Part shown: in pieces, positions 36,906-50,437 of the stretch
Layout of the letters: each line of letters opens with the position of its first letter
How positions within the stretch are numbered: position 1 is the stretch's first letter
Origin: Callipepla californica brunnescens
Taxonomy: Eukaryota > Chordata > Aves > Galliformes > Odontophoridae
Reading direction: 5' to 3'
DNA length: 64,000 bases
Assembly (NCBI GenBank): GCA_023055505.1
Contig: JALIRH010000004.1
Coordinates: forward strand, 39,871,502-39,935,501
Translations under genes and position numbers: made by a program
Notes under the pieces: model-generated
Told to the model about the DNA's origin: nothing
Seen by the model: the letters and a program-made list of their open reading frames with translations, nothing else
Databases searched by the model: none

Positions 36906-38011
36906 GAGCTTTGAAGAAATAGTGGCAGGTAGAACAGAGAGCCAAGCCCTCACAGCAAGTGCATATAGACATCATATAGACTACAAAAGCCAAAACACAA
37001 ACTGCTGTCTACGGGCTTATAACACTTACAGTGTTCTTGATGGAAGCTTCCCCACACACATCTCTTTGCCTCCACAGAGGTGGCAGCATTGCAGTTACTG
37101 TCATAATCATATGCTGTATACACAACATGTATAGGTTTATATTTATTAGTAAAATATTAGGCAAATGAAAGAAGTGTTTCCATATATTCTATTGTTAAAA
37201 TATTTGTTAAAAATAGCAGCCAAAAATTACTTATTTTAAAATCAAAATGATCAGAAAAAAAGAAATCAAATACCCTTTAAGTACACTATACATTATCAAA
37301 ATAAGAACAAGTGCTCTAAACAGCACATGATTTCCTGAGGAACTGCACTGCACCACTGACAACATTAGAAGGGCAATCCATGGAACAAGCATGTGAGCCA
37401 ACGCCTTGGTTTCACTGGGATAAAATTAGATGTGATTCTGTACCTCCACTTCTCTTCCTGCCAACTTTGTTCCCCTGAGCTTCACTTCATTTCCAGGCAT
37501 TTGACACAGCCCATCCTGTTTATTCTGATGAGGTGCAAAGGGTCTGGATGAGTTATTTTGGAATAACGTCCCAGAATTTAGGGATAGCGATGTGAAACAG
37601 GTCCCTTCACACACTGGATTCTTTGATTTTTTTCAAATTAGTCCCTTCAGGACTAATATTAGCAGAATGACCCTGTGCTCCCATTTCAGTGAAACATTTC
37701 CTTTTCCACTTCAATACATTCTTTTCTGGTTTGCTGGACAATACTGTCTCCATCTGTGCTACAGGGGACATACCTGCATTCCCTGGTCATTGTGGAAGGC
37801 AGCCTGCACTAGTAGTTGAAACCCTTCAGCAGTGTCCCTCAGTCCAGCCCCAAAACTTCTTTCCTACCCTGCAGTTATAGTCCCAAAAACAGCCAGCTGT
37901 GGTGGGAACAAGGTGAGCAGATCTGCAGCAATGTACCTAGGCTGCAGAGAGTCACAGGACAGGAACCAACTGGCCAAGAGAAACGCCATGGAACAGAAAA
38001 GCTACCTTTTT
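36906..38011. other. intergenic DNA
   Basis: Moderately GC-rich around 37740-37960, but no exon with convincing splice sites or protein similarity is seen. Confidence 0.45.
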
Positions 38012-38218
38012 GAATCATAAAATCATTATGGTTGGAATGATCACTAAAATAATCTAGACCAACCATCAATCCATGCACATGACTGCTCTAGATCATGTCA
38101 CTCAGTGTGTGCCAATTGATCCATCCTTTCCTTGAAACCTTCCAGGATGGTGACCCCACCAGCTCCCCAGGCAGCCTGTTCCAATACCTCACCAAACGTG
38201 TATTCCTAGACACTTAAG
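38012..38218 (-). mobile_element. CR1 3' fragment, antisense
   Basis: GAATCATAAAATCATTATGG at the left is a decayed tail. CCTTCCAGGATGGTGACCCC and CCAGGCAGCCTGTTCCAATACC are standard antisense CR1 3' sequence. A short GT run follows at 38221-38232. Confidence 0.85.
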
Positions 38219-41200
38219 AAGGTGTGTGTGTGTCTCACAAACGAGCTGGGATATACCTTTGTTTGCCCATGGCTATCACTTTATGAAGAGACACTTTCAT
38301 ACATCTTCCAGGAACGGACAGCATGATGCATTCAGTTCTTGGAGCTCTATACAGTGTAAGGAGAAAGACTGAACAGCTCTGATACTGTTAATCCCACTTA
38401 GAGTGAGGTTAATAACACTTACTGAGAATTAGCGATAAGCTCAATCCGTAACTATGTTACAGGAAAATAAAATAGCATCTGTTCCGAGAAACATGAGTGT
38501 TTGTTATCAGAAGCTGTGAGTGAAAAATGAAGAAATAACAGATCTTAGAAAATGATCATCAAAAATATTAATAGACAGGAGAATCATTTCTTAGTGTTTT
38601 ATTGCACAGTGTTTTGGAGTCGTATGCTTTACCTTAATAATGTGCACTACAATGAGTCAAGTAATTAAATGGCTTCCCTTTTCCCAGACTAATTTTCTTA
38701 CTTGAGAAATTTTATTATTTCTGTGAAAGGTATTTTTGAGAGAATCATTTGAGTATGCAGTTTACTCAAATTCACTTCTGAACTACCATAGGTGAACAAG
38801 CAAACTAGGGCAGTAGAACTTTTCTGACATACCAAGAAAATCATACCCAAAGGTCCATAAAAAGCTAAAACAGAAATCAAGATATAGAACACATTAATAA
38901 TATATGCTGCCAACTCACATGATCTTCTAAGTAAAGCATTTAGGAAGGGCAGATTTGATAATTACAACATAGGTGAAGGGCGGAAAAAAATTAAATGTTT
39001 GGCAAATGATGTGTGCCATGAAAGGGATGGCTGCAATAAAAGACGACCCTCACATCACAAACTCAAAAGGGTTTATTCCACAGAGGAGTAAGAACAAAGG
39101 TGAAGTTAACAATAGTTCATTGGATTTGTTTGCTCTCTGACACTGAATGTTTTGGAGTTGTATTATTTTTCCATATGTAGCTTCTGCATATATTTACATA
39201 TACACATGGAAATGAAACTATGGTACTCATTCTTCTAGAAGAAATCAGGGAGAAGCTACAGTGCAATTGAAGACACATTTTCTAATTCATGTGGTTTCAA
39301 GAACATTACTGTTAGCGCATTAACTCTTCGTCCCTCCACAAATACTTTACAATAAATACACTATATTTCTCTTTCAGAAAAGTTGTTTGCAGTAACTTCT
39401 AACATTACCTGGTGCAATTATTGTCTGTTACTGAGCTATAGAAAGATTGAATGGTTTCATTAGGGTTGAACTGTATGTTTTCACAGACATTTAGAGAAAT
39501 TTAGCCACTTCTTAACACACCAGATATCTACAGAACGAACACTTTCAAATGTTCATTGATTAAAATTATCAAGAAAATCGTATATATTGCCATATAGTAA
39601 ATGATTAACCCTTGAATCTTGTTGCCATCCATTTCAGCTGCTGTTTTTTCATGGCCAGTTGCCCACAACTCCTTCTTTCATCTCCCCTCCACAACCTAGG
39701 AAACTGTCAGACCCTTTGATGTGCATGCAGTCTTGCACAAGAACAAGGTCACTTCTCTCAAATCACATCATAAACAAAGATGTGCTGCCTGAGATCTTGG
39801 GTGACGGTAGGAATACACAAAAAAAGTGGCTGCTTTTCTCCACCAAGGATCAGGCGGTGCTTAGTTGGTAGCACCCCTTGAAGCTGCTCTGCCTCTGTAG
39901 TTCAGCTGAACCCTTCTGCTAGAACATGGGAAAGGCTTCATCTGCTTGGCTGCACTAATGGAACCTCTGTATTGCCACTGTGTCTACAGACATGCAAATC
40001 CATTCAGAGTTTAAATCTATTTTTACAGACGCACAGACCAACCCGGAGGAGACCTTCCCAAGAGACTAGTAAAGAAAGTGGCAGCTGTACACGCAGTGCT
40101 GCACTGCAACTCACGGCACCCTCAGCAGAATTCTACCAGCAGCTGTTATCCTGAGCTATTACAATATTAATGTTGACGAGGGGCTTTTGAAATGCATCTT
40201 CAGTCTCAAGGAGAGGTTGTCTCATACTCTGCTTGCTGTTGTGTACAGCATACAGTGCTTCTTGTCAAGCATCTCTCAGAAAGACAAATGGAGTTTACAG
40301 TGCTTCTTACATATTTGGACACAACATTTTCATGATACAAATATCTAGAATTTGGATCACTCCATTGGATGGCCTTCTTTGAGCAGAAAAGGAAAATATC
40401 TGCTAGCAAAAATGATTGGTGAGGCAATAAGGAGCTTCATGAGTACTTGATATCTCTCCAACATTATTAATTACAGCTGTATTTTATGTAACTATAATTA
40501 TATAACTGTTATTTATAACATATATAACAATTTCAAAAGACATCACAGCAGGTTTCTTGGAGCCTGCCAAGCTCTGTAAGGAGCACTGATTCACATCAGT
40601 TTTGACCTACGTGAACTGACAAGCTAGGGATATCCTGTGTGCACAGCCACTGTGTGTATGTTCTTACTGGGAAGGCTGTGGGAGCTATGGTGTGCCTCTT
40701 CCACAGCCCAGATCTCCACAATGTCAGCACTGCCCAGTGCAAGCATTCACTGAATTAAAGCGTACAGTAATGTTGACATAACCTCCTCATCCAATCCCAG
40801 TTTCTTGCACACCTGTATACAAGGCAAAGCACACAGGCTGCCATGGTAGCAACTCTGCCATTTTAGATTAAATGCTACTCACACGATGCACGACAATGCC
40901 ACAGGGAAAGCCAGGTCACAAGCTACACATGCACTAATGAACACCATCACCAGAACTGCCTCTCTCAGCAGTAAAATCACTGATACACTGTACATGGAAG
41001 ATGCCATTATTGTTAATGCACTTGAAAGAAAAGCCTAAGAAAATTGCAGTTAGACCACAAAATGAAGGGATCAGAAGAAGGGTTCTGTAATAGCCAGATG
41101 TAGCTGAAACTCCCTATCACATTCTAACATCAAAGCACTTTATTCTCCTTGGTTACCTATATTAGGGAAAAACACTGAAGCATCACACAGGTCTTAACAT

Positions 41201-41823
41201 GACTCATTTTGTTAGACAGTTCTAGTCAGAGAGGTCAACAAAGCTGCTTGCATGCCTATCTCTCATTTCACTTGAGGAAAGATTGAAGAGCAAGACAAAG
41301 TTTCCCTGAAATGTAAGGGTTAAAGTAAAAGATCATTTGTTGGGGATGCCTAGAAGCATAACAGGGAAATACAGTACTTATACTTTTCTTTAAAAGTAGA
41401 CAAAAGAAGTTAGTGTTCCTTGTCTCTGGCTATTGCAGCTCCTTTCCTGTTTCAGTTTATTTTGGTTGTTTTAATTGTTCTGGAGGACTTGACCTAGTAG
41501 GCCAGACAGTAAACATCTGCACTCCAACTCTGCCCACCTAAAACATTGTACATTGTCCTCTTTAATTTTCTTTCTGCTTCCTGAGAAACTTTCGACCCAC
41601 AAATGGAGAGCAGAGCTCTGTTAAAACACAGAAATAAAAATTCAAAATAAAAGACTGTGATTCAAAGCAAGGTATACTGCTGGTTCTCACCGGTAGTTTC
41701 TTACCAGGCAATTTTTCAATTCTATGAATCACACGTTAGGGCTTTCTCACGTACTGCCCAGTACTTCCTAAGACTTGTAAATATCCAGAGATTCTCAGCA
41801 TGACTGAGGATGGAAAAAGAGGT
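38219..41823. other. gene-poor intergenic DNA
   Basis: About 3.6 kb of AT-rich DNA with no recognised coding or RNA feature. Confidence 0.5.
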
Positions 41824-41937
41824 AATGGAATAATAGTGGAAAGGTTCAACCTCTACTGCCATACCACCAATATCTGCCTCTGATGTCACTGACTAACATG
41901 ATCAACTAGGAGGCATTACTTTCAGAGCAGCCCTCAT
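41824..41937 (-). mobile_element. mariner (GalluHop-like) terminal fragment
   Basis: The sequence from GGTTCAACCTCTACTGCCATACCAC to the terminal GGCATTACTTTCAGAGCAGCCC corresponds base for base, with scattered changes, to the right end (51565-51667) of the longer mariner copy in this window. It carries one terminal inverted repeat and the start of the transposase region only. Confidence 0.8.
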
Positions 41938-42082
41938 AATGCTGCTCTGTGCAAACAAGGTGTTGTTTGACACAGAGCTCCAAACTAACCAACAGATGCA
42001 AGATGAGCTGAATGAATTCCAGTAGCTGAGGATATTGTTGCCTTCCCAGGGGTGAAGCGACAATGTCGAGAACTCCTTGGAG

Positions 42083-42602
42083 CTGCAGCAAGTTGCCCAG
42101 GACCGTGTCCTGTGAAGTTTTGAGCATCCCCAAGGATATAGGCTCCAGAATCACTCTGGGCAGCCTGTTCTAGAGACTGACCACTCTCACAGCAATAAAT
42201 AAATATAAAAATAATACAAATTAAAATAAAAAGTGTTTTCTCACATTCAGATAGAATTTCAAGGATTATAATTTTTTTTTTCTGTTGCCTCTTGTTCTGC
42301 CATTGAGCACTACTACTACTACACTGGGCCTGGATCATCTTCATTTCTTCCCATCTGGTATGTGTACACACTGATTGCATCCCCCCAGACCATCTCTACT
42401 CCATAAAGATGGCTCCGCCTTTATCACTCTTCCCTCATATGACACTTGCACCAGTCTGTTAATCACTGTGGTACACCTGTGCTGGACTCATCCTAGTAAG
42501 TCCATCCTTTCTTGTACTGGGGAACCAAGAACCGGACACAGCACTCCACCACACCGCGCCAGTGCTGAAAAGAGAGGCAGCATTGCTTCACTTGGCCTAA
42601 GA
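42083..42602 (-). mobile_element. old CR1 LINE fragment, antisense
   Basis: Antisense CR1 blocks are recognisable in order. GCAAGTTGCCCAGGACC lies at the left, followed by GGGCAGCCTGTTCTAG near 42157, TTGCCTCTTGTTCTGCC near 42285, CTTGTACTGGGGAACC near 42513 and GACACAGCACTCCACCAC near 42535. An AT-rich stretch near 42198-42230 interrupts it. Divergence is high. Confidence 0.8.
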
Positions 42603-45600
42603 ACTAAAGCAATGTGTATTCGTGCACTGGATCACAAATAAAGAAGCGAAGAAAAAATAGCAACAAATGGACAAGTAGGGCATAGTGAACTGTTACCACC
42701 AAGTGAAACACTGCTTTACAGCTGGTGGTGTTCCAAAGCCTCACAGGGGCATGGGAACAGCATGCACAAAGGGGGCAGGAACCTTTCAGTCAGGCTGCCT
42801 GAAATCAGGGGGCACATACGAACAACACACGAGCTGCAGCCCAGTGAGACTTTTCTTTCCTCAGCAGCTGCTGAGCAGCCTCTCCTGGTGGAACTGAATT
42901 ACTGCTTTTTCAGAAGGAAGGTTTGGATCCTGCTGAACTCACTGCACCAGTGTTTTTCATCTCCATCACTGTGCCACACTGCCAGAGAAAACCGTAATGG
43001 GTTTAAAAATACAGTCAAACATGAAGCTGAATGACAGTAAAAATCTAACAGTTTCTTTTCACAAAATCTTCAAACTGAGAGGATGAATAATTTTTTTTTT
43101 TTTTAAAGCTGACTGTATGTTACACTGCACACACCCCTGTGAATCTATTTGTACCAAATTTGAAATGTCTTTTCAAGCAAGCGCTTATACACATTCTCCT
43201 CTACTATAAAAATACCTACAGTACGTGTATGACTAACCTCAGCTCACCTTTGTCTAATTGTTCTGCTGGATGCTGTTGTGATGCAGGATTACTCACTTGA
43301 CAATAACAGAAGTTTTAGTTTTTAACCCTGTAGAAATTGTTACAACAGATGAAATGCACTTCCTGAGTAACATCTGCCACAGGTAAAGCAAAGCTCTGCA
43401 CATGCTTTAATGTTATTGAGGCTTTTCCTTGTCTACCCTTTCTATTCCTGTTAAAATCTGCCAGTCAGAGCACTTACACTAGTATTACAAGTGGCATCAA
43501 AGCTACACCACATCATCTAGTCAATAGAGCACAGTTTCAGTTATCCCAGCACAGGTGGAGATGCAGGCAACATAGAAAGCATTGCTTCCAGATGCTGAGC
43601 AGGAAGTTGATAACAGCAAGACAGACAACAGTTACAAGTGCTCATAAACAGTCTGCTTACAGGAATGTTAATTATCTTAAATTCCTCCCAGAGAGCGTAA
43701 GAGAGAAATGTAACTGATCTTACAGAGGCTAAAGTTTCCCAAATAATTTTTCAGGGTCTCTCACTGGCTCAGCTGAAAGCTACTAAGTATGAATCATCTT
43801 TCCTCAACCCATTATCACCACCTTCTCTGAGCATCCTCTTCAGAGAACTGAGTTTACTACCGAAAACCATGTCCCAACATCTCCAAAGGGCACAGATGCT
43901 TTTTAGCAGCATTACACCACTTGAGAGGTAGTCATGAAACTAAAATGTATCATGCCAATACAGTCCATTAACAGACTGAAGGCTCCCTAAAGTTAGCGTG
44001 ACACGGCATTCTCACCATTCAAGGTATTTGATTAAATACCTTCAATTTTTTCTTATGCTTTACTATAGAAAATGCATATAAGTAGTTATAACATTGCAAC
44101 ACAAAGCAATTATCATTATTCTTTGAGGGTCCATATAGATGTATACACCCTTTCTAAATGAGCCTTTAATTGCTTTCCCTATCAAAAGAGGATCTAACGT
44201 ATTGTTGGTAGTTAATGCAGTGTTTGTCATATTAAAATACATCACTTCAGCTGCAGGTGACTTGGAAAACAGCACTGCTTAATTCTCTGTGACATTCCAT
44301 GGTCTCTGTGCATGACTGTAGGTATTACCATAACATATTATTCACTCCCATGCCACTAACTTTTTCATTTGCAATATTTCCTACCAGTATGACTAGTTCG
44401 CTCTGAAGTCTCAACTGTAGCATTTTGTTATGAAAAACTAAAAATCTTCTCTGAACATGGGAAAACTTGGGGAAATTATTGCTAACCTTCAGGAAATATT
44501 TTCCTTAATCACTGTAGAAAGTGCAACAACTGTCAGTCTTTTGCATACAATTTAACATGCTGTGACTGTCATTCGTAAGGACGTAAACTTGCCCTGCGGA
44601 AGGTGCACATAGCAGCACCCAACACTGCACTTAGCATCAGTTATGGGTCTTGACAATGATTGTCCAGCACCTTCAGCCCTGAGCTGGTTGAGCTTTTACG
44701 CTGTCCTCTGCACAAGCAGTTTCTACCCAAATTTGCTGCCTGGGATGAAGCTTTATTCACAGACGACAACAGCTGCTGCTTTTGATGTAAGTGAACCATT
44801 CTGAAAATACTTTTCAATCACTAAAAACACTGCAATGATATTCAAGATTTGGAAACTCATCTTGAATGCGACTTGAAACCTAGCACTTGATCTTAAATAG
44901 AAAGACAGTCTGAAGAATGAAACAGCTCTCAGCAAAACAAACAGATTCAGCCATGTGGAAGTTCCCCTGCAGACTGGTTGTAGTCTGTCAAATGCTCCCA
45001 GTTCATTGTCGTACTCTAAGTGGGTTCTTCAATTTTCCAGCAGTAAAGAATTTGAAGGAGTCTTCTCCTTTAGTTCTCCTCAAACTCCTACTTTACCCTT
45101 GTTGTAAATAGGGAAACAGTGTTGTTTGGTGTTTTTTTTTCCCCTATTTCTGCTGAGGACATAGAAGATACAAGCAGGAAGGCACACAGGAGCTGGCTGC
45201 TGGCTGCCCTGCCACCTCGCTACAAGCACTGTACAGATGTGTGGTTCTAAAGGCAAAACTTCTGCTCTGGAGGCCAAACCTCAGCACAGACTATCACCAG
45301 CCTGGCTGCAGCTCCAGATCCACTGCAACACGGTGACTGAATTGCATTCCTCCAGCATCCCTGGCCTGAGACTCCAGGTTGGAAAGACATCCACAGCTTT
45401 CCTCCTCAGCTCGGAGCCTTTGTTTGGGTAGATCAACTATATCTATTATCCTTTACCTATCCTATATTAACTTTGCTGCAAAAATGAGTTTTGTGCAAGC
45501 AACAGATATGAAGAATTGACACTCAGCAACACCAGCAGGGCTCTCTGAATATCTGTTCCTAAACTGTGCAGAAAAACAAACCAACCATTTTCCAAATTAT

Positions 45601-47860
45601 CAAAATAAACCTCAATAATCTTCTTCTTTCTTCCATTTGCATGGCAAGCTTAAATTCAAGCAAATGCCCTTTGGTTAGCTGCTCTATTGATAAAGTAACT
45701 CAGACAAAAGGGCACTTATCAGGAAAGGTCAGCATGGCAGAAATAAAAATACTGCTCATCTTCATTTATCACCGTTATTGGCCTTCACCACATCTTCCCA
45801 AACCTCAGTTTAAACTCTGTTCTTAGGGCTTCATATTTAAAAGGAAGCAGCATCAGAAAAGAAAACAGGCCGAGGACAACAAAGAAAGATGGTTATGATG
45901 AAAATCACATTTGAAAACCTTCTCTCTCAGTGTCAGTGTGGATCTTCACATTAAATGATATGAGAAGCTCCAGGCAAAAATGTAGAGGCATTAATGGTTA
46001 ATGCAGTGGGACACGCTCCTTCATAATTGCCTCCTGTTATTTCTGCACTGTCCCAGGGATATTTCAATGAGACAGAGCCCTGTTTATAATCCCACGTCAA
46101 CAGATCTTCTCAAACTTGGAGGTCGTTTTTTATTTTAATGAATTGTCAAATTACATCTTGTTAGTAAAGAATTTACATGCGGGGGCATCAACACTAGTCA
46201 ATGAAGAACAAAAGTTGCTATGTGGTATCAAATTGCTGCTCTTTGGAAACAGTAAAAATACAAAGCAGGGTCCTGAGATGGCAATTATGACTCGTTTGAA
46301 TGAAACTCAGCTGTGATGTGGGAGGTGTCACTTCAGTGAACTTGGTATATTTGCTCCTCCCTCGCTTATAGCTACTGAATTCGGCCTGCTGACTAAGAAA
46401 GCACTTAGAAGCAGAAGTTACATGGAAAAGAACAAAAATATGTCATAACAAGGAAGTACTAAACAACTCTAAAAAGCCAAGAGAAAACAGAATTCAAGAG
46501 TGTCACTAAAGATCTCATGCCTAAAACAAATACCTTCAGCACTCTTGAAGATATGGCCCCAAGTACGCGGAGATACGCCATAAAAATTGCGCAGCATTTC
46601 ATTTTATTGAGTAATTCCAGGAAACATTTCAGATCCATTAAACATTACTCAAGAAATAAACAGTACCAGGAACTGTATTTCCTAATAACTTGGATCTGTA
46701 TAAGTAACCTGTTTATACAACTGTGGACTACATTTTCCATCCTCCTGTACCACTGTTTTGCTTTCCTACTAGCCTTCTGCCCACAGTACCAAGTGTTTGT
46801 AACAAACATCTATCACAAATCCACGCTTATCTGACATTGCCAGGTCCATGTGCTGTTTAGCTTCCCACCAGCAGCAATGGATCCAGATCCGTAAATTACT
46901 GATCATACCAAAAGATAAACTTAGCAATACCCAAGACCGTTATCTTACAAATGCTCTTAAGGCACAGTCGGCTGTCTCCAGTTTCTCCTTTCACTGTTCA
47001 GCACCCTCTTCAGCCCACCATTCCTGCACCCTTTCAAGTCCCCTGAACTGCCATTCACACACAAACCTCAATTGTTAGAATATGATACTGTCAAAACGCC
47101 TTATGCTCACAACTCCTTTCACTTAAAACTACAAACCTCTCCCGGATCGTGTTGTATGAGCAGTAGGAAGCGTTTTCAACATGAGTAAGCAGAATAAAAA
47201 AGCCTTATGAGATTAATGAGTTGAAGGAATTACCTGCAAGTTTTCAATACCAAAGAACTGCCAGGTGTTAAAATTAAAGCTCTCTTATCAAAACAACTGA
47301 AATCAGCTGAGTGTTGGTGCACATCTTACCTTTGTGCACACAAGTGACACTGGAACAAGTCCTCATTCTGTCGAGTGCTATCATGAAGGACACAGGGCAG
47401 TCCACATCCCTAAAATCAAAGTTGTTTTTTTCTTTCCAGAAGCCTTCTACTATTGGCCTGTAAAAGCCAAACTGAATGCTGAAGTTCCTAGTAAAGAATG
47501 AAATTAAAAACAAGGCAAACAATTAGATATGCAAATGAGTTAGGGAACATAATTACATTGCATTTAACTACCTCAGAAACCCTAAATACAAGGAACCAAG
47601 AAGCTTGAACTCCTTCCTCTCCTGTTAGACAGTAAATGCTTCATTGCTGACCTTCAGTAAATTCTGTGTTCATCTAACCCCTCCACCCAGGACAAAATAG
47701 TTCTGAAATAAGAGCTGCCACAAAAAGGCAGTTTTACACTGCTTTTATAATCTACCATAACACTAGATAGTTTAAAATACCATTTGCTAAGGATATATAT
47801 ATATCAACCAGGTATAACACTATAATGTGCACAGCAATAGTAACAGAATAGCAAGATAAT
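42603..47860. other. gene-poor intergenic DNA
   Basis: About 5.3 kb without a recognised exon or transposon. The region near 45150-45430 is more GC-rich and holds an open frame, but it has no family features. Confidence 0.45.
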
Positions 47861-48330
47861 CTTACCTCCACTGCCAGCCCTTCACTGAGGTCTAGGAAGG
47901 GCTGGATCCTGGCTTCACCCCTTCTGGTCAATCAGGTACATTGCATGCACCTGAGCTCCCTGGGTTGGCCCTGCCTTCCCACCAGGTGCTCAATCACTGC
48001 TTCAAGCTGTGACTCAGCATTTCCTTGATTAGCAAATAAGCAGTGCAGCTCAAGGACTCCAGCTCACATTCTTCCTGGTTGATAGCGTGCTGCTGTTGGC
48101 TTCCCATAAATTCTCAGCTAGCTGAAGTGCCACAGGCTGTGGAGTCTTAATATCTGCTCCTGGGACCAACTCTGAGATGTTAGGAGGCTGCCTTTCTATC
48201 ATGAAGAGAAATAGGTCTTTGATATTCTCCTTGAGTTGCGTTTCCATCTTGTGCCATTCTGTGTGATCTCTCCAGAGCTCACCCAAGCAAAATGAACCCT
48301 TATGTTCTGACAAGGTAGATATAAGCTTAA
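47861..48330 (-). other. unidentified GC-richer unit with an 87-codon open frame
   Basis: This block is more GC-rich than its surroundings. On the minus strand it contains an open frame at 48050-48313 whose residues look non-random, with a charged, leucine-rich stretch including ISELVPGAD and VALQLAENLWEAN. Further 3' on that strand it ends in a donor-like GTGGAG|GTAAGAT near 47871. It could be an old retroelement fragment, a decayed exon or an exon of an unannotated transcript. I do not recognise the family. Confidence 0.3.
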
Positions 48331-50437
48331 ACTACAGCAGCCTTAAATTCAGAGAACCAAACTTTTAGAAGATGGTTTTACATAATGGTTTTCTTACAAG
48401 TAAGAGATGAAACCCCAAAATCTTGGGAAACACTGACTGCAAATCAGGGGTTTTTGTAACTTCATCTCTTCTGATGTATGTAAGAAATCACTGGGTACAA
48501 GTGAAAGAAGAAATTCCTTTCAGTTTTCATACACTCCTGTCATGAGTAATGACTAATTGCAAGTTTTTCCCTATTTCCCCTCAGCAAAGCATTTGTTAAA
48601 ATAGCCTTGATCACTTTCATGAGCAACATTTAGAAAAACAGAGTAAGATTCTTGTCCACCTTGCTTGCAAACAACAAAATCCCTCTCTCCTCTCCTACAA
48701 ATTCCCTAAATTAAGAAAAAAAATAAGAGCTTTGTATCAACATAATAAAATTGGAATTCACATCAAGTCTTGCTTAAAAAGAGGGGTGAAAGGATGGCCT
48801 GGATGGGATAGGAGTCCATTTCCTTATTAAAGATAGTTATTCTATGACCAAACAGCTATCTAGGCTTTTTGCATTTTTATTGTTAGTTTTTAAGCTATAA
48901 AAAATGTCACAAAATACAGTAGGAACACTGCACTGCCACCAGGATCTGAGTGCTCAGTCTTTCTAATTGCACATTCTAATTACACAGCTGTGTAGCCAGG
49001 GAAGTTAAAAAGCTCTGGCATTAACTTTTGAGATTTGGGGAGAATTTTTGCTCTGTTATTTATATCCACAGGTAGAGAAAACCAACTCAAGGAACAAGTT
49101 AATGTATTTATTTAGGTATTGTTACAAATCTGTGGTTTTCCACTAACCATATTTAACAGAACCACCTGTTTGCATTCAGGTCTTTTGGCATTTTAATAAG
49201 AGAAAATATACACATTTATTGCCATAATAATCATGGCCTAAAAATAATCATCACACAGACTGAGAGGACAAGAACTTTAAGCAAAATAATTCAAGTTGAA
49301 AGTGTCAGTTCCCTCAACAGTGGTTTCCAGCTTGTGAGATTATACCCTTTATTCTTGCAAACTATCAAATAGTACCACAAAACTACTATAAATGCAAAAA
49401 TGTAAAAAATATACACAAATAGTTACACAAACAGGTGTTTCCGTCTGAGCAAATTCACTATTAATTCAGTATAAAGGCATGATATGAATTTATGAACTTA
49501 CTACATAGCGTTTAATTAATTTTTTAATTGTAAACAAGATTCAGCACACACAGTGTCTTATAATGGCTGTCAGAAACTTAAAACATAAGGTCCAGGGACT
49601 GATTGCTATGCACAGTACAGATCCAAACATGACTTCAACACCCACATCTTTTCCAAGAATGCTTGTACTACTGTGAAATTCAGGTTATTTAAAAGTATTT
49701 AACCATTCTAAACCCATTATTCTATTTCACCGCTTTACAGATGCTTATGTTCCAATATTTAATCAGTTCCGTGTTTGCAAAGACATGGATAACATCCAGT
49801 AGAACTGTCTTGTTCATAAGCACTTAAGAGCTTCTTAGTTTACTAAGGAAAAGTTCTTGCCAGCTCAACTGTAAATCAAACTGATTCAGAGACAACCAGA
49901 ATTAACCACTTAATGAAAAATAAGAACAGGCGCATCCATTAAGCATATATAAATTCACCAGTGAGTGACCTAATGCTTATCAGTACACAAGTAAGCACAG
50001 ACCATACTGCATTGCTAAAAACTTGTGGCATTTAGGAACTGTCAGCTGATACCTGTATGCAAACGGAAGCTGCCTTTGCATGGAAGTATTTGTTGCTCAC
50101 AGTAACTGTTAAGACTCTCATATAGCAGAGGTTTTTGTTTTTTATTTTATTTCAAAGGATAGCTGTTTTTCAGGTCATTCTTAGGCACCCATCAAGTGGC
50201 AGGATGTGTAAGAAAATCCCAGTAGGTACTTCTGAGCCTGAGTATCTGGCGAAGTAATAGTAGTAGCAGTGTTACTTCAATATTACAGAATTTTTGTGTT
50301 AGAGAAAATGGTTTATGCCCATTTACATACATTGAAACAAGAAGAGGTGCTTGTTAGTATCCATAAAAGTTGATTTCAGCAGAAAACATGAGTACATTTT
50401 CATAGATTCATGCTAACATAACTACAGCAATGCGAGC
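48331..50437. other. intergenic DNA
   Basis: AT-rich sequence, no recognised feature. Confidence 0.45.
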
